This document shows, one piece after another, positions 1-9,576 of a stretch of DNA of 64,000 nt. The first letter of the stretch is position 1; every line of letters begins with the position of its first letter. The translations under genes and the position numbers were made by a program. The stretch is taken from assembly GCA_023807065.1 (NCBI GenBank), contig JAJJLU010000362.1, positions 1-64,000 on the forward strand, in the 5' to 3' direction. Origin of the DNA: Isotricha intestinalis (Eukaryota; Ciliophora; Litostomatea; Vestibuliferida; Isotrichidae). The notes under the pieces were generated by a model. That model saw only the letters and a list, made by a program, of their open reading frames with translations, was not told where the DNA came from and searched no databases.

Positions 1-34
1 CCCAATCCCCAATCCCCAATCCCCAATCCCCAAT
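1..34. repeat. Telomere, CCCCAAT heptamer repeat
   Basis: The window begins with CCCAAT followed by four perfect CCCCAAT units, the C-rich strand running inward from a left chromosome end. The G-rich strand would be ATTGGGG. The unit resembles ciliate C4A2 and C4A4 telomeres with an added T. The nearest gene ends only about 260 bases away, as is usual for compact macronuclear chromosomes. Confidence 0.93.
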
Positions 35-294
35 AGAAAAAATTTATTTGTTACAAAAACTAAAATCAAAAACAAATTCAAAAAGTAAAAAAGATTAATC
101 ATAATTTAATCTAAAATTTTTATTTAATATTCAAAAAAAAATAAATAATTATTCCGATTAATTGATTAATATAAAATTGTTAAAAACCTTGTACAAAAAA
201 TAATCGAATTTATAATATTATTCAATTATATTCAAATCAAAATAAAAATTTGAAAAAACCCAAAAAAAAAAATATATTCCATACTAAAAATATA

Positions 295-1461
295 TTAATT
301 CTCTTCTCCTAAATTTAAAAAACTTTTTTTAATTTTTTCAAAATAATTATCTCCTTGATAAATATTATCATTATCATTACTAAAATAAAAAAGGCTTCTT
401 CCAATTTGAAAAATTAATCCAAATTCTAAATAAACAGGTTCTTTAGCTAAAACTAAAGTTCCAAATTTACTTCCTAAATCTTCCATAAAAAATTTATCTT
501 CTTTCATAAATATTCTAGCATGAGATCTACTAACACTAATATCAGTAATTCTAATATCACTTTCATGTCCTCTTCCTAAAATATATGAACTTTCATTTTC
601 AATAAACATTAAAACATGAATTGAAAGAGGATAATTATTTTCTTTAATTGAATTTAAACTCTGTAAAATAATATAATTTTGACCTTCTGGAATATTATAA
701 TCTATTAAATTGTAATTTTTATTATTATTCTTTATTGTTATTTGATAAGGTTCATGACATAATTCACAATTAAATTTATTTATTATATAAGATACTCCTG
801 GTTTATTATTCATTTCCTTTATTTCTAATTTTGATTTTAACCATAATTTTAAACATTCTAAATGAAGATTCATTGATCCTTTACATTTACATATTGAAAT
901 CATTGGATTATTTTCATTTGAATTATCATTTGAATAACATATTCTACAATTTTCTTCTTCTATTATTCTTGATAATTTATTTATTTCAAATGGTATAAAA
1001 GTTTCATTTGATTTTAATATTTCTTTTCCTACTATATTCATATCTTTAACTATAAATTTTATTCTTCCTAATTTTATTATGTCATTTTTTTTTAATTCAT
1101 ATATGTAATTTGAAGTGTATTTTTGGGTTTTATATGTTTTTTGCTTTATTACATACCATATTTGCTCTTGTAAACTTTCTAATGTTTCATTATTTATTGT
1201 TAAATCTTTTAATATTCTTTTATATAATATAGGTTTTCCTTTTTGATCATTTAATGATACTAAATATTTCTTTTTTTCATTGTCGTTTTCATATGTTGAT
1301 GTCAAAGTTATTTTGTGATTTATATCTCTGTAAAAAAAACCAAAATTTTGTTCAAAGGATACTTTTGATGTATTGGAACTTTCATAATCAAATAAACCAT
1401 GAGAGTCATGATTCCAAGTTACTGTGTGTATTTTATATTCTGTTTTTGATTCTTCTTGCAT
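295..1461 (-). CDS. RING-CH (MARCH-type) and FHA domain protein
   Basis: A 388-residue protein with a RING-CH zinc finger and a forkhead-associated domain, so probably a ubiquitin E3 ligase that reads phosphothreonine. The RING-CH ligands are visible in order C172, C175, C191, C193, H200, C203, C232, C235; the Cys at the fourth ligand and His at the fifth are the RING-CH arrangement. The FHA domain lies at about 285-345, with GRGHESDI at 296-303 and SRSHA at 311-315, the phosphopeptide-binding residues. An earlier segment (KKNDIIKLGRIKF, 124-136) resembles a partial FHA strand. No membrane segments are seen, unlike animal MARCH ligases. It is the gene nearest the telomere and is transcribed towards it. 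The substrate is unknown. Confidence 0.85.
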   Translation of the reverse strand: MQEESKTEYKIHTVTWNHDSHGLFDYESSNTSKVSFEQNFGFFYRDINHKITLTSTYENDNEKKKYLVSLNDQKGKPILYKRILKDLTINNETLESLQEQIWYVIKQKTYKTQKYTSNYIYELKKNDIIKLGRIKFIVKDMNIVGKEILKSNETFIPFEINKLSRIIEEENCRICYSNDNSNENNPMISICKCKGSMNLHLECLKLWLKSKLEIKEMNNKPGVSYIINKFNCELCHEPYQITIKNNNKNYNLIDYNIPEGQNYIILQSLNSIKENNYPLSIHVLMFIENESSYILGRGHESDIRITDISVSRSHARIFMKEDKFFMEDLGSKFGTLVLAKEPVYLEFGLIFQIGRSLFYFSNDNDNIYQGDNYFEKIKKSFLNLGEEN

Positions 1462-2114
1462 TTATTTTTTTTAATTTTTTTATTTATTTTTTTTTAAATA
1501 TTAAGCTTTAGATGGTTAATTTTTTTTCATGTTTTAAAAAAATAAAATAATAAAATTAAAAAAATTTAAATAATTCAAATTTATAAATCAATTATATTAT
1601 TTGAGAAATTACGGTTTTATAAAATAAAATAATAATATAATAAAAGTGGATTTAAACTGGTTTTATATATATATATTCTTTTTATTTAAATCAAAAAAAG
1701 TTTTATATTTATATATTCAATTTATAATTACTTTCATGAATAGTTTTAGTTGTCAATTTCAAAGAATTAATTTTTGATTCTATATATATGAAAATGAATA
1801 GAATATTTAATTCAGATACTATTGATTAATTATTTATTTCTTCAAAATTATTGTTTGTTTACACAAATTATATTTTGATTGATTGTTTTTTTTATGAATT
1901 AATTTTTTTACATGATTTATGTTTCTATCTTTTAAACATGAATTACACTCTCTTTTAATTTTTTTAAATAATTGAAACTAGTTTATTTTTATCTTCTAAA
2001 TCACCATCCTTATTTATTTTTTAATAATAAATAAAGTATTTTTAACTGAATTCTCCCTTTTAAAAGTATTATCATTTTTATCCTTATCAAATTTAATTAA
2101 TAAAAATTAATAAA
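1462..2114. other. Intergenic, no gene seen
   Basis: About 650 bases of AT-rich DNA between divergent genes, presumably holding both promoters. I see no conserved reading frame, RNA gene or clear repeat. Confidence 0.6.
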
Positions 2115-2774
2115 ATGGCAGAAAATTCAAACGAGACATGTAAAATAGTATTAATAGGAGAATCAGGAGTAGGAAAAACAAGTATAATAAATCAATATGT
2201 AGAAGAAACATTTAAAGAAGACCAATTAACATCAGCAGGAGCATCATTTTCGACAAAAAAAATAGAATTAAAAAATGGTAATATAGGAACATTAGAAATA
2301 TGGGATACAGCAGGACAGGAAAAATTTCGTTCATTAACTCAATTATTTTATAAAGAAGCTTCAGCAGCAATATTAGTATATGATATAACAAGAAAAAATT
2401 CATTTGATGAAATTAAAAATTATTGGATAAAACAAGTAAAAGAAAAATCACCTAATAATGTTATTATTGCTTTAGTAGCAAATAAAATTGATTTATTTGA
2501 AAATGAAGAAGTTGAAGAAAAAGTTGCAAGAGATTTTGCTAATAATGAACGAGCTCTTTTTATGATGACTTCTGCTAAAAATAAAGAAGGTATTGATGAA
2601 TTGTTTGAGAATGTTGCTAATAAAATTTTTAAGTGCTTTGGTGATGATGATACTAATGAAGGAAATACTGTTGATATTATTAAACAAATTAGAGGAAAAA
2701 GCGTTAAGATTACTAATAATAATAATAATAATAATGGAGATAATATTACAAAGAAAAAAAAAGGATGTTGTTAG
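2115..2774 (+). CDS. Rab-family small GTPase (Rab5/22-like)
   Basis: A 219-residue small GTPase of membrane traffic. The P-loop GESGVGKT is at 15-22, WDTAGQE at 64-70, NKID at 124-127 and TSAK at 153-156, and the protein ends in KKKKGCC, the usual site of double geranylgeranylation. The switch region around ASFSTKKI and FRSLTQLFYKEA is closest to the Rab5/Rab22 group, so an endosomal role is likely but not certain. In switch I the Thr that binds magnesium, usually TIG, appears as SAG (S41). An Asn-rich stretch sits in the hypervariable tail. The start is the first ATG and gives a normal Rab N-terminus. The stop is TAG. Confidence 0.93.
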   Translation: MAENSNETCKIVLIGESGVGKTSIINQYVEETFKEDQLTSAGASFSTKKIELKNGNIGTLEIWDTAGQEKFRSLTQLFYKEASAAILVYDITRKNSFDEIKNYWIKQVKEKSPNNVIIALVANKIDLFENEEVEEKVARDFANNERALFMMTSAKNKEGIDELFENVANKIFKCFGDDDTNEGNTVDIIKQIRGKSVKITNNNNNNNGDNITKKKKGCC

Positions 2775-2944
2775 AAATATTAATTTTTTTTAAAAAAATT
2801 TATTTTTATATTTTTGATTATAATTATTCTAATTATTATCATTAATTAATCAAATATTCTTTTTTTTTAAGTTATTTTGAAATGTTATAATTATTCTATT
2901 AATTATCATTAAATATTGAAATTGTTTTTTGAAATTCAATTGAA

Positions 2945-3751
2945 ATGAAAGCACAAAATTTAAATAATGAAAATATTATAAATTTATTAGATGATGATAG
3001 TGAGGAAGAAGATAAATTTACAGAAGAAATTACTTTAAGTAAATCTTATAATAATTCAATGTCATCTGTTCAATCTATTTATGATAATGATAATGATAAT
3101 TATAATATTTTAACTGAAGATGATGTATATAAGATTTTAGATTCTTTTGAAATTCAATTAAATTCTATAAAACAAGGTTTTCAACAATTAAAGCTTTCAA
3201 TTAAAAATTATTTTAATGATAAAAATTATAAAAAATTTAAGATTTCAGATAATATTATTTCTAAAAAGATTTTTAATGCAGAAAAATTATTAACCCAAAA
3301 AATAGATAATCCAATTTCAGAAATTAATAATAATAATAGTAATTATATAGAACATTTTTTTGATTATCAAAATTTTACAAATAAAAAAGAAAAAATAAAA
3401 ATAAAGGAAAAGAAAGAAAGTCGTGGATCATTTAGTTTAATTAATAGTGAAAAATCATGGATATTAAAAGATTATATTCCTCCTAAAAAATATTTTGAAA
3501 ATAATTTAAGTAATAATACAATTAAAAACCCAGAAAATATTTTTGAAACTCATCATAAACAATTTACTAATTTAAATAATCCTTTTATTATAAGTCCAAA
3601 TGCGCTTGAAGATTTATATGATGATGATATAAATTATTATAAAAAATATAATTATAATATAATTAATAATAAGAAAATAAAACAAGTTATTAATTTAAAT
3701 AATGATTATAAAGCTGATAAAAATAATTTTATAGGAAAGAAAAGACAATAA
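2945..3751 (+). CDS. Hypothetical acidic and Asn-rich protein
   Basis: A 268-residue protein that I do not recognise. The first 60 residues are acidic and Ser/Asn-rich. Residues 65-95 may form a short helix (DDVYKILDSFEIQLNSIKQG). The rest is Lys/Asn-rich with a segment SWILKDYIPPKKYFEN near 175-190. No membrane segment or known motif is visible. It follows the Rab gene on the same strand by 170 bases. Codon use matches its neighbours and the frame is uninterrupted, so it is probably a real gene. Confidence 0.7.
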   Translation: MKAQNLNNENIINLLDDDSEEEDKFTEEITLSKSYNNSMSSVQSIYDNDNDNYNILTEDDVYKILDSFEIQLNSIKQGFQQLKLSIKNYFNDKNYKKFKISDNIISKKIFNAEKLLTQKIDNPISEINNNNSNYIEHFFDYQNFTNKKEKIKIKEKKESRGSFSLINSEKSWILKDYIPPKKYFENNLSNNTIKNPENIFETHHKQFTNLNNPFIISPNALEDLYDDDINYYKKYNYNIINNKKIKQVINLNNDYKADKNNFIGKKRQ

Positions 3752-3837
3752 TATTAAAATAATCTTAATAAATAAATTCTTTATTTTATAAAATTTTAAT
3801 ATTATAATTTCGAAAATAAAATTAATTTAAAATAAAA

Positions 3838-4967
3838 ATGTCATTTGGACAAAATGTAAATACAAATATTTATTATTTATAATAGGATTCTTTTGGAATG
3901 CAAATACAAGAAGATGAAAAAATAAATTCAAATGAACAACAAATAAAGTAAAATATAAGTTTAATTACTTTTAGTACTAATTTAGAATTAGAAACAATTC
4001 CTGATTTAATAGAAACAAAAATAAAATCAAATTTATATAACTTAATAAAAATATGTGAAAATAAATTAAACCAAAATACAGAAAGATTATTATTTTCAAA
4101 ACTATACAATTCCAATAATAATAATACTTTAACTCCAGAAGAAAAATTAAAATCAGGAATTATAATGTCAAAAATAAATAATTCCCTAAATTTATTTATA
4201 GATACATATTCATATTATCATAAAAATAGATTAAGTGAAAGTTTTTCAAAATGGAATTTTATGACTCAAACACTTAAATCTTTAGAAAATTTAGAGCCAA
4301 AAATTATAGAAAAATATAATAAAAAATTAAGTGAAAAAACAAAAGAAATAAATAATCAAATTAAAGCAAAAGAAAACGCAAATAATGCTTTAAAAAAAAA
4401 AATAAATGAATTAAATGAAACAATTGCAAAATATAAAAAGACTTTAAAACAAAATGAAGAAAAAGAAGAATTATTAAATAAAAATATTAAAACTTTAGAA
4501 AGAGATAATTCAAAATTAGAACAAGAAATAAAAAATAATGAATCTTTATATGATTCAGGAATTGATAATAGAAAAGAACAATTAGAAAATAAAATTCAAG
4601 AATTAGAAATTACTTTAAAGAATTTAGAAGATGATTTAAGAGATCAAGAACAATATTTAACTAATTATTCAAAAGAAATGAATGAAATGTTAGGTTACTT
4701 TGAAAAAAAATTAGAAGAAAAAGAAGCTTTGAAAAATAATATTGATAATGAATTTCATCAGAAACATAGTAAGATTATTTTTTTAATTTTTTTAATTTAG
4801 ATTCTAAAAATCAAAGTAATTCTAATAGTCAAAGTATGAATTATAAAATTAATGTTTTGAATCATGCTAATCAACAAAAAACTTCTTATAAAACTTCTGG
4901 TCAAAGTAATAATTCTTCTAGAGGAATTTTTATTAATACTTCTAATAATTATAATTCGAAAAAATAA
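3838..4967 (+). CDS. Coiled-coil protein, four exons
   Basis: I rebuilt this gene by splicing. The exons are 3838-3855, 3886-3947, 3975-4768 and 4801-4967, separated by introns of 30, 27 and 32 nt that all start with GTAA and end in TAG. The exons total 1041 bases, an exact 347 codons including TAA. The product has a short N-terminus starting MSFGQN, a helical domain at about 20-110, then a long coiled coil (about 120-280) rich in Glu, Lys, Asn and Leu, and a Ser/Asn/Gln-rich tail. The single open frame at 4165-4800 covers only the middle. The function is unknown; it could be a structural or trafficking scaffold. Confidence 0.8.
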
Positions 4968-5469
4968 GAAAATATTTTTTACAATTTAAAATTATTTTTT
5001 TTTAGATTATTTTTTTTTGATTTGAGAAATAAATAATAAATCATTAAGTTAATATTCTGTTAAAGATTTTAGATAAAAGACTTTCAATTTTTATTAAATA
5101 AATAGTTAACTTTATTATCTTTTTAGTTCATTGAAAAAATTAAATATAATTTTATATTTTTATTTGTATAATTAAATTATAAATTAATTTATTTTAATTT
5201 AAAGGGGCAAATTTTCTTTTTTAAAGGCAGAAAAATTAATTAAAAATTTTTAAAGGCAGAATTATTTTTTTAAAGGCCCTTTTTTAAAGGTAGAATTTAT
5301 AAAATTTTTTATTTTATTTTTTTTAAAGGCCTAAAATTATTTAATTCTTTTTAAAAGGATATAGTTATTATTAGATTAAATAATGTATACAAGATAGACA
5401 TTACCTATTAAATAAATATACCTATTAAAAAACAATTTTCTTTTAATAAATATTAGTTTTAAATTATAG
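4968..5469. other. Intergenic with short repeats
   Basis: No gene is seen. It contains the TTAAAGGC motif cluster listed separately and otherwise plain AT-rich sequence. Confidence 0.6.
5200..5330. repeat. Irregular cluster of TTAAAGGC motifs
   Basis: A motif close to TTTTAAAGGCAGAA recurs at about 5200, 5221, 5250, 5270, 5284 and 5322 with spacings of 14-38 bases and small changes (GGCAG, GGCCC, GGTAG). The G/C-containing core stands out against the surrounding A/T. The function is unknown. Confidence 0.6.
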
Positions 5470-5867
5470 AGATTAAATTTTAAAAGAGCAGGTAATCAAT
5501 GTTCAATTCCATATGCTCAATAAGCTAAATTAATACACTCAATACAATGCTTTGATAGTGTAATTCAATATAATTTTAATAAAACATCAACTAATTCTAA
5601 ACTATATTATAATTTAAATAACATACATTTTTATGTTTTACATTAAATCCAAAAATTTTATCAGATGAAAATATATTTTCATTAATAAACATGAATAATG
5701 TATTGATTCTTCAAATGAATTTTTAGGAAATAACTGATAAAATTTTAGTTTTTGAAGTTAAAGTAAAAAAAATTAAGGAATATTAGATTAAAAAAAATTA
5801 TATTAATCATATTAATAGAATTAGACAAATTGAAGTAGAAGAAAAACTCTTAGTAATAAATCAATGA
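5470..5867 (+). pseudogene. Decayed unidentified protein gene
   Basis: Coding-like sequence broken by stop codons and a frameshift. One frame reads RAGNQCSIPYAQ, then TAA, then AKLIHSIQCFDSVIQYNFN and on to about 5645. A frame shift then leads into NPKILSDENIFSLINMNN, followed by TAG, EITDKILVFEVKVKKIKEY, TAG, and a further open stretch to TGA at 5865. The amino-acid composition and codon choice are like those of intact genes here, unlike normal intergenic DNA. I do not recognise the family. Short introns cannot explain the breaks, because the flanking sequence lacks GT...AG pairs at those points. Confidence 0.6.
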
Positions 5868-6126
5868 TAAAAACAATAATTTCACAATCTAAAATATTTA
5901 ATTATATGCAATTCCTTTTTAATATTTTATATTGATATGAACTTTTTTTCTTTTTTTTATGAAAAGATTTTATTAAATAAATTAATTGAACTTTATTTTT
6001 TATTATTTTAAAATATAAATTCATGTTATTTTTAAATTATATTCCCTAACTTTTTTGTAAATTTTGTATTTATCAAAAAAATAAATAAATATTATATAAT
6101 TAAAAAAAATATTGAAACAAAAATTA

Positions 6127-7008
6127 TTAAAAAACTGTTTTACTCCCATCAATAAATCCATTTCCATCAAAATTATTATAATTATCTAAAGAAATTTTTT
6201 TCTTCCCAAAATTATTTTTCCCATATTTATCTTCATTCATATTATTTAAATTAAATTGAATTTTCTTTTTTCTTAAAACAGGATAAGCTAAACTATATTT
6301 ACTAAAATTAATATTTTTATTAATTTCACCAACATTTAAACTTAATAATAATTTATTTCCTAATCTCGATTTACATAATTCATTTCCTGTTGTTGTCATA
6401 ATTCCTTCATAACCTTTTGAAATTTCTTTTGTATCAATTCTATTAAAATTATTATTTAAAGAAATTTTTGTTTTATTATTTGGTTTTTTATTATTTTCAA
6501 TTTGAGGAATTATTTTTTTTAATTTTTCAATTTGTCTTTTTAATTGATATTTCCTCATTATAAAATCTTCAATTTCATTTTGAACTTTTTGAATATATAG
6601 TAATTCATCTTTTAAATTTGTTTCTATTTGATTATAATTTTTTTTTATTTCTAATATTTTTTTTTCTAAACTTTTTCTTTGATTATTATTATTGTTAGGA
6701 GAATTTTTTTCTTTTTTAATTTTCTTTTTCTTTAAATTTTCTATTATTTTATCTTTAAATAATATCATCTTTTTTAAAGTATTTATTTGCTCTTCTAAAC
6801 TTTGAATTCCAATAACATAAAATTCTTTTTCTATATCTGAATAATGAATTGTGTCATCGTTTATTTTTGTGTCTGTTTTTTTTTTCTCATTTATATTATT
6901 TAATATATTATTATTTTGAGATTGATATTGTGTGAAACTTAAATTTATTTCTTTCTTTTGTAATCTTTCTGAATTTTTACCTCGAAATAAATCGAATCCT
7001 TTTTTCAT
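6127..7008 (-). CDS. Coiled-coil protein, unknown function
   Basis: A 293-residue protein with a coiled coil from about 70 to 170 containing a poly-Asn break. Flanking regions are Lys/Asn-rich and the tail is basic, ending FIDGSKTVF. The N-terminus (MKKGFDLFRGKNSERLQKK) is basic and could be amphipathic. No domain is recognised. The frame is uninterrupted with codon use like its neighbours. The short protein at 23220-23426 also ends in a DGSKT motif, which may be chance. Confidence 0.7.
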   Translation of the reverse strand: MKKGFDLFRGKNSERLQKKEINLSFTQYQSQNNNILNNINEKKKTDTKINDDTIHYSDIEKEFYVIGIQSLEEQINTLKKMILFKDKIIENLKKKKIKKEKNSPNNNNNQRKSLEKKILEIKKNYNQIETNLKDELLYIQKVQNEIEDFIMRKYQLKRQIEKLKKIIPQIENNKKPNNKTKISLNNNFNRIDTKEISKGYEGIMTTTGNELCKSRLGNKLLLSLNVGEINKNINFSKYSLAYPVLRKKKIQFNLNNMNEDKYGKNNFGKKKISLDNYNNFDGNGFIDGSKTVF

Positions 7009-7443
7009 TTTTTTATTTTTAAATTAAATTCTTCTTTAAACAATTAATTTATTTATTAAATATTTTATCAATTGATAATTAGATAACAATTGTTTAACTT
7101 AATAAAAAAGATAAAGTTATATATAAAAAATAACTTATTCTTTTTCTTTATTGCTATTTTCTTTTAAGAATTATTTACATTTTTGGCCTATAATTGTTAA
7201 CAATGAACATAGAAAAAGTCAATAAAATTTAATTAAAATATCTTCTTTTAAAATACCTTTAATTTTAATAAAAGAATATAGATCTGAAAAAACCTTATTA
7301 TCATATTTTAAAAGTATTAAATCTATAATATTAATCAAAAAAAATATTTAAAATTTGAATTATATAAAATTATACTCATTTACAATTTATTATTAAACTT
7401 CTAAGTTTAATAATTTTTTTAAATATTAATTAAATTATAAAAA
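7009..7443. other. Intergenic between divergent genes
   Basis: About 435 bases of AT-rich sequence between two divergently transcribed genes. I see nothing else in it. Confidence 0.6.
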
Positions 7444-8106
7444 ATGAATTTTGATATATTAAGAAAAGCAATTCCTGAAGAATCACTTTCTGCTTTTTTA
7501 GAAAAAAATTCTAGATATGATGGAAGAACTTTCGAACAAATAAGAGAATTTACTTATACAAAAAATATTTTGGATTTTACAAAATATTCTCTTATTGGAA
7601 GTTTAGGTTTAAATAAAGTTATTTTAGTTTTAAAAATTGAAGATATGATAAATTACAATAATAACGATATTCAATTTAATTTTATTTTAGAAAATTTTGA
7701 ATCTTCAAAACAAGAAAATAATTATTCATTAAAGAATTATGTAAATCAAATAATAAAAGATAATATTAATCCCATTAAAGAAACAGCAAAAAATAAATTA
7801 TATACTTTATATATAACAATAGAAAGTATTGATGGAAATATTTATGATACTATTGGTTTAAGTATTCAAAAATTTTTTGAAAAAGGAAATGAATTTAATG
7901 TTGAATTAATAAAAGACTATATAACAAGAACTGTTTGTTTCATTGATGATAAAATTTTAATGGATCCTTCACAAAATGAATTAGATTTATCTACTTTTGC
8001 TTTTAATATAATAAAATTTTCAGACAATAAATATTATATAAATAAAATAATCGGAAATTTCCTCAAATGGAATTCAATAAAATATATTATAGAAAACCTT
8101 AAATAA
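7444..8106 (+). CDS. RNase PH-like exosome ring subunit (Rrp43/EXOSC8-type)
   Basis: A 220-residue protein of the RNase PH-like group that forms the six-subunit ring of the RNA exosome. The N-terminus matches the family pattern: helix, then SRYDGRTFEQIREF (compare RPDGRELGEFR), then SLGLNKVILVLK. LYTLYITIESIDGNIYDT at about 118-135 matches the strand and turn found as LYCDLICLDYDGNILDA in EXOSC8, and ILMDPSQNELDLSTFAFNI matches the DPTxEE segment. It is shorter than human EXOSC8 (276 residues), mostly in loops, and lacks catalytic residues, as expected for eukaryotic ring subunits. Rrp42 or Rrp45 cannot be excluded. It would act in RNA processing and decay in the nucleus and cytoplasm. Confidence 0.7.
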   Translation: MNFDILRKAIPEESLSAFLEKNSRYDGRTFEQIREFTYTKNILDFTKYSLIGSLGLNKVILVLKIEDMINYNNNDIQFNFILENFESSKQENNYSLKNYVNQIIKDNINPIKETAKNKLYTLYITIESIDGNIYDTIGLSIQKFFEKGNEFNVELIKDYITRTVCFIDDKILMDPSQNELDLSTFAFNIIKFSDNKYYINKIIGNFLKWNSIKYIIENLK

Positions 8107-8485
8107 AAATAATTAAATTATTCTAATTAATATAACATATATTACAAATAATTATTAAAATAAAAAAAATGTCAAATATAGGAAAGCATTTAGTCATAAA
8201 ATAAAGGCAATGAAAAAGATAAACAAATTTAGAAAAAGAAATTTTATTTTATATTTTGAATTTCTAAATAAAATATTTAAAGCTCATTATTATTTAATAA
8301 ATAATTCTTTTATTTATATTCTAATACAATTATTACAATTAGTACATCATTTGTGAAATATTCATATAACAATTGAGTATTATTAATACGGTTTTTTCAT
8401 TGAAATAAATTGTGATTGATTTCAATAATAATTTATTTTAATAATTAATTAAAGTTATAAAAATAAGAATTTCATTTTATTTGAG
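8107..8485. other. Intergenic, no gene seen
   Basis: AT-rich sequence between the exosome-subunit gene and the first internal telomere-like tract. No G-strand telomere-like tract is found here, so the join at 8485/8486 is one-sided. Confidence 0.55.
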
Positions 8486-8510
8486 CCCAATCTCCAATCC
8501 CATCCCCAAT
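8486..8510. repeat. Internal telomere-like tract, C-strand
   Basis: Four degenerate units resembling the CCCCAAT telomere: CCCAATC, TCCAATC, CCATC, CCCAAT. The orientation is that of a left chromosome end, as at base 1. The tract lies about 80 bases before the stop codon of the minus-strand arsM gene. In this A/T-dominated sequence such a C-run is very unlikely by chance. Confidence 0.85.
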
Positions 8511-8590
8511 AATTAATTTAAATAATATTAAAAAAAATTATAATTTAATCATAATTAACTAGTATTATCTAAATTAATTAAATTTTTATT

Positions 8591-9454
8591 TTAATTTTTA
8601 TAGGCAAAAATACTAGCAGTAGTTATGTATTCTTTTGGATCATTTCCATTTTCCCATTTAGTTTCAGGAGTCCACTTACTAATATAGCTATTACTATCTT
8701 TGACTTCAATTCTAACATCTTTAAAACCAACATTTGTTAAAAGTTTATTTAAATCATCAATTAATGAAGCATTAGCCATACAACTAGTATAAGATTTCAT
8801 ATCTTTCCTTATTTCTTCAGGAATAGGCTTAAGTGCAACAGGATCACTAAATATTAATCTTCCCCCTTTTTTTAATACAAAATAAACACCTTTTAACACT
8901 TTTTCTTTTTCTGGGGATAAATTGAATACACAATTTGAAATGACTACATCAAATTTTGAATTAAATTTTTCTATATTTTCCAAATCTTCAATTTTACTCA
9001 ACTCATATTGAATATTAGGATATTTTTCTTTTTTGGTTACCTCAATTGCTTTATCTATCATTTCTTGAGTCATATCAATTCCAATAACACTCCCTTTAGG
9101 GCCTACTCTTTTTGAAGCTAATCTACAATCAAATCCTGTGCCACATCCTAAATCCATTACAATTTCCCCTTCTTTTAAATCTGCTAATCCAACAGGATTA
9201 CCACAACTTAAATTACCTATAGGGATATTTTCATCAAGAATATCTTCTTCTGTATATCCTAATGAAATGGCATATTTTTTTGATTTGCAACAACATTGAG
9301 ACTCATCTTTGGCATATTGACTATATACTTTAGAAACCTCATTTCTAATCTCTTCTGCATTATTAGGATTGGATTTACAGCAGCTATTTTCTTTTTTGGA
9401 ACAACAAAAATTTTCTGAGTTATTTTTACAACAACAAGGTTTATTATTTATCAT
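8591..9454 (-). CDS. arsM: Arsenite S-adenosylmethionine methyltransferase
   Basis: A 287-residue class I SAM-dependent methyltransferase that would methylate arsenite to methylated arsenicals, a detoxification reaction. The SAM motif DLGCGTGFD is at 101-109. The three Cys known to bind As(III) in ArsM align at C84 (SCGNP), C175 (SNCVFNLSP) and C225 (SCMAN). The N-terminus is very Cys-rich (CCC at 7-9, CC pairs at 17 and 25, CCC at 54-56), as in many bacterial ArsM proteins. Base composition is visibly richer in G/C than its neighbours and there is no intron, which suits acquisition from a bacterium. It is bracketed by inverted telomere-like tracts at 8486-8510 and 9578-9589. The start is the only sensible ATG. 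Confidence 0.93.
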   Translation of the reverse strand: MINNKPCCCKNNSENFCCSKKENSCCKSNPNNAEEIRNEVSKVYSQYAKDESQCCCKSKKYAISLGYTEEDILDENIPIGNLSCGNPVGLADLKEGEIVMDLGCGTGFDCRLASKRVGPKGSVIGIDMTQEMIDKAIEVTKKEKYPNIQYELSKIEDLENIEKFNSKFDVVISNCVFNLSPEKEKVLKGVYFVLKKGGRLIFSDPVALKPIPEEIRKDMKSYTSCMANASLIDDLNKLLTNVGFKDVRIEVKDSNSYISKWTPETKWENGNDPKEYITTASIFAYKN

Positions 9455-9576
9455 TTTAATTTTTTTTTAAAACAAAAATTTATAATTTTGTAAAAGTTCT
9501 AGAACAGTTTAGAAAAATATTTTTTTTTAAATAATAATTTTAAATAAATAATAGTTAATTGATTAATAATAATGAA

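Noticed and set aside
8591..9454. Treating arsM as bacterial contamination in the assembly
   Set aside because: The gene is embedded in continuous AT-rich ciliate-like flanks, its codon use is partly adapted (TAA stop, many A/T third positions), and telomere-like tracts of the host type bracket it.
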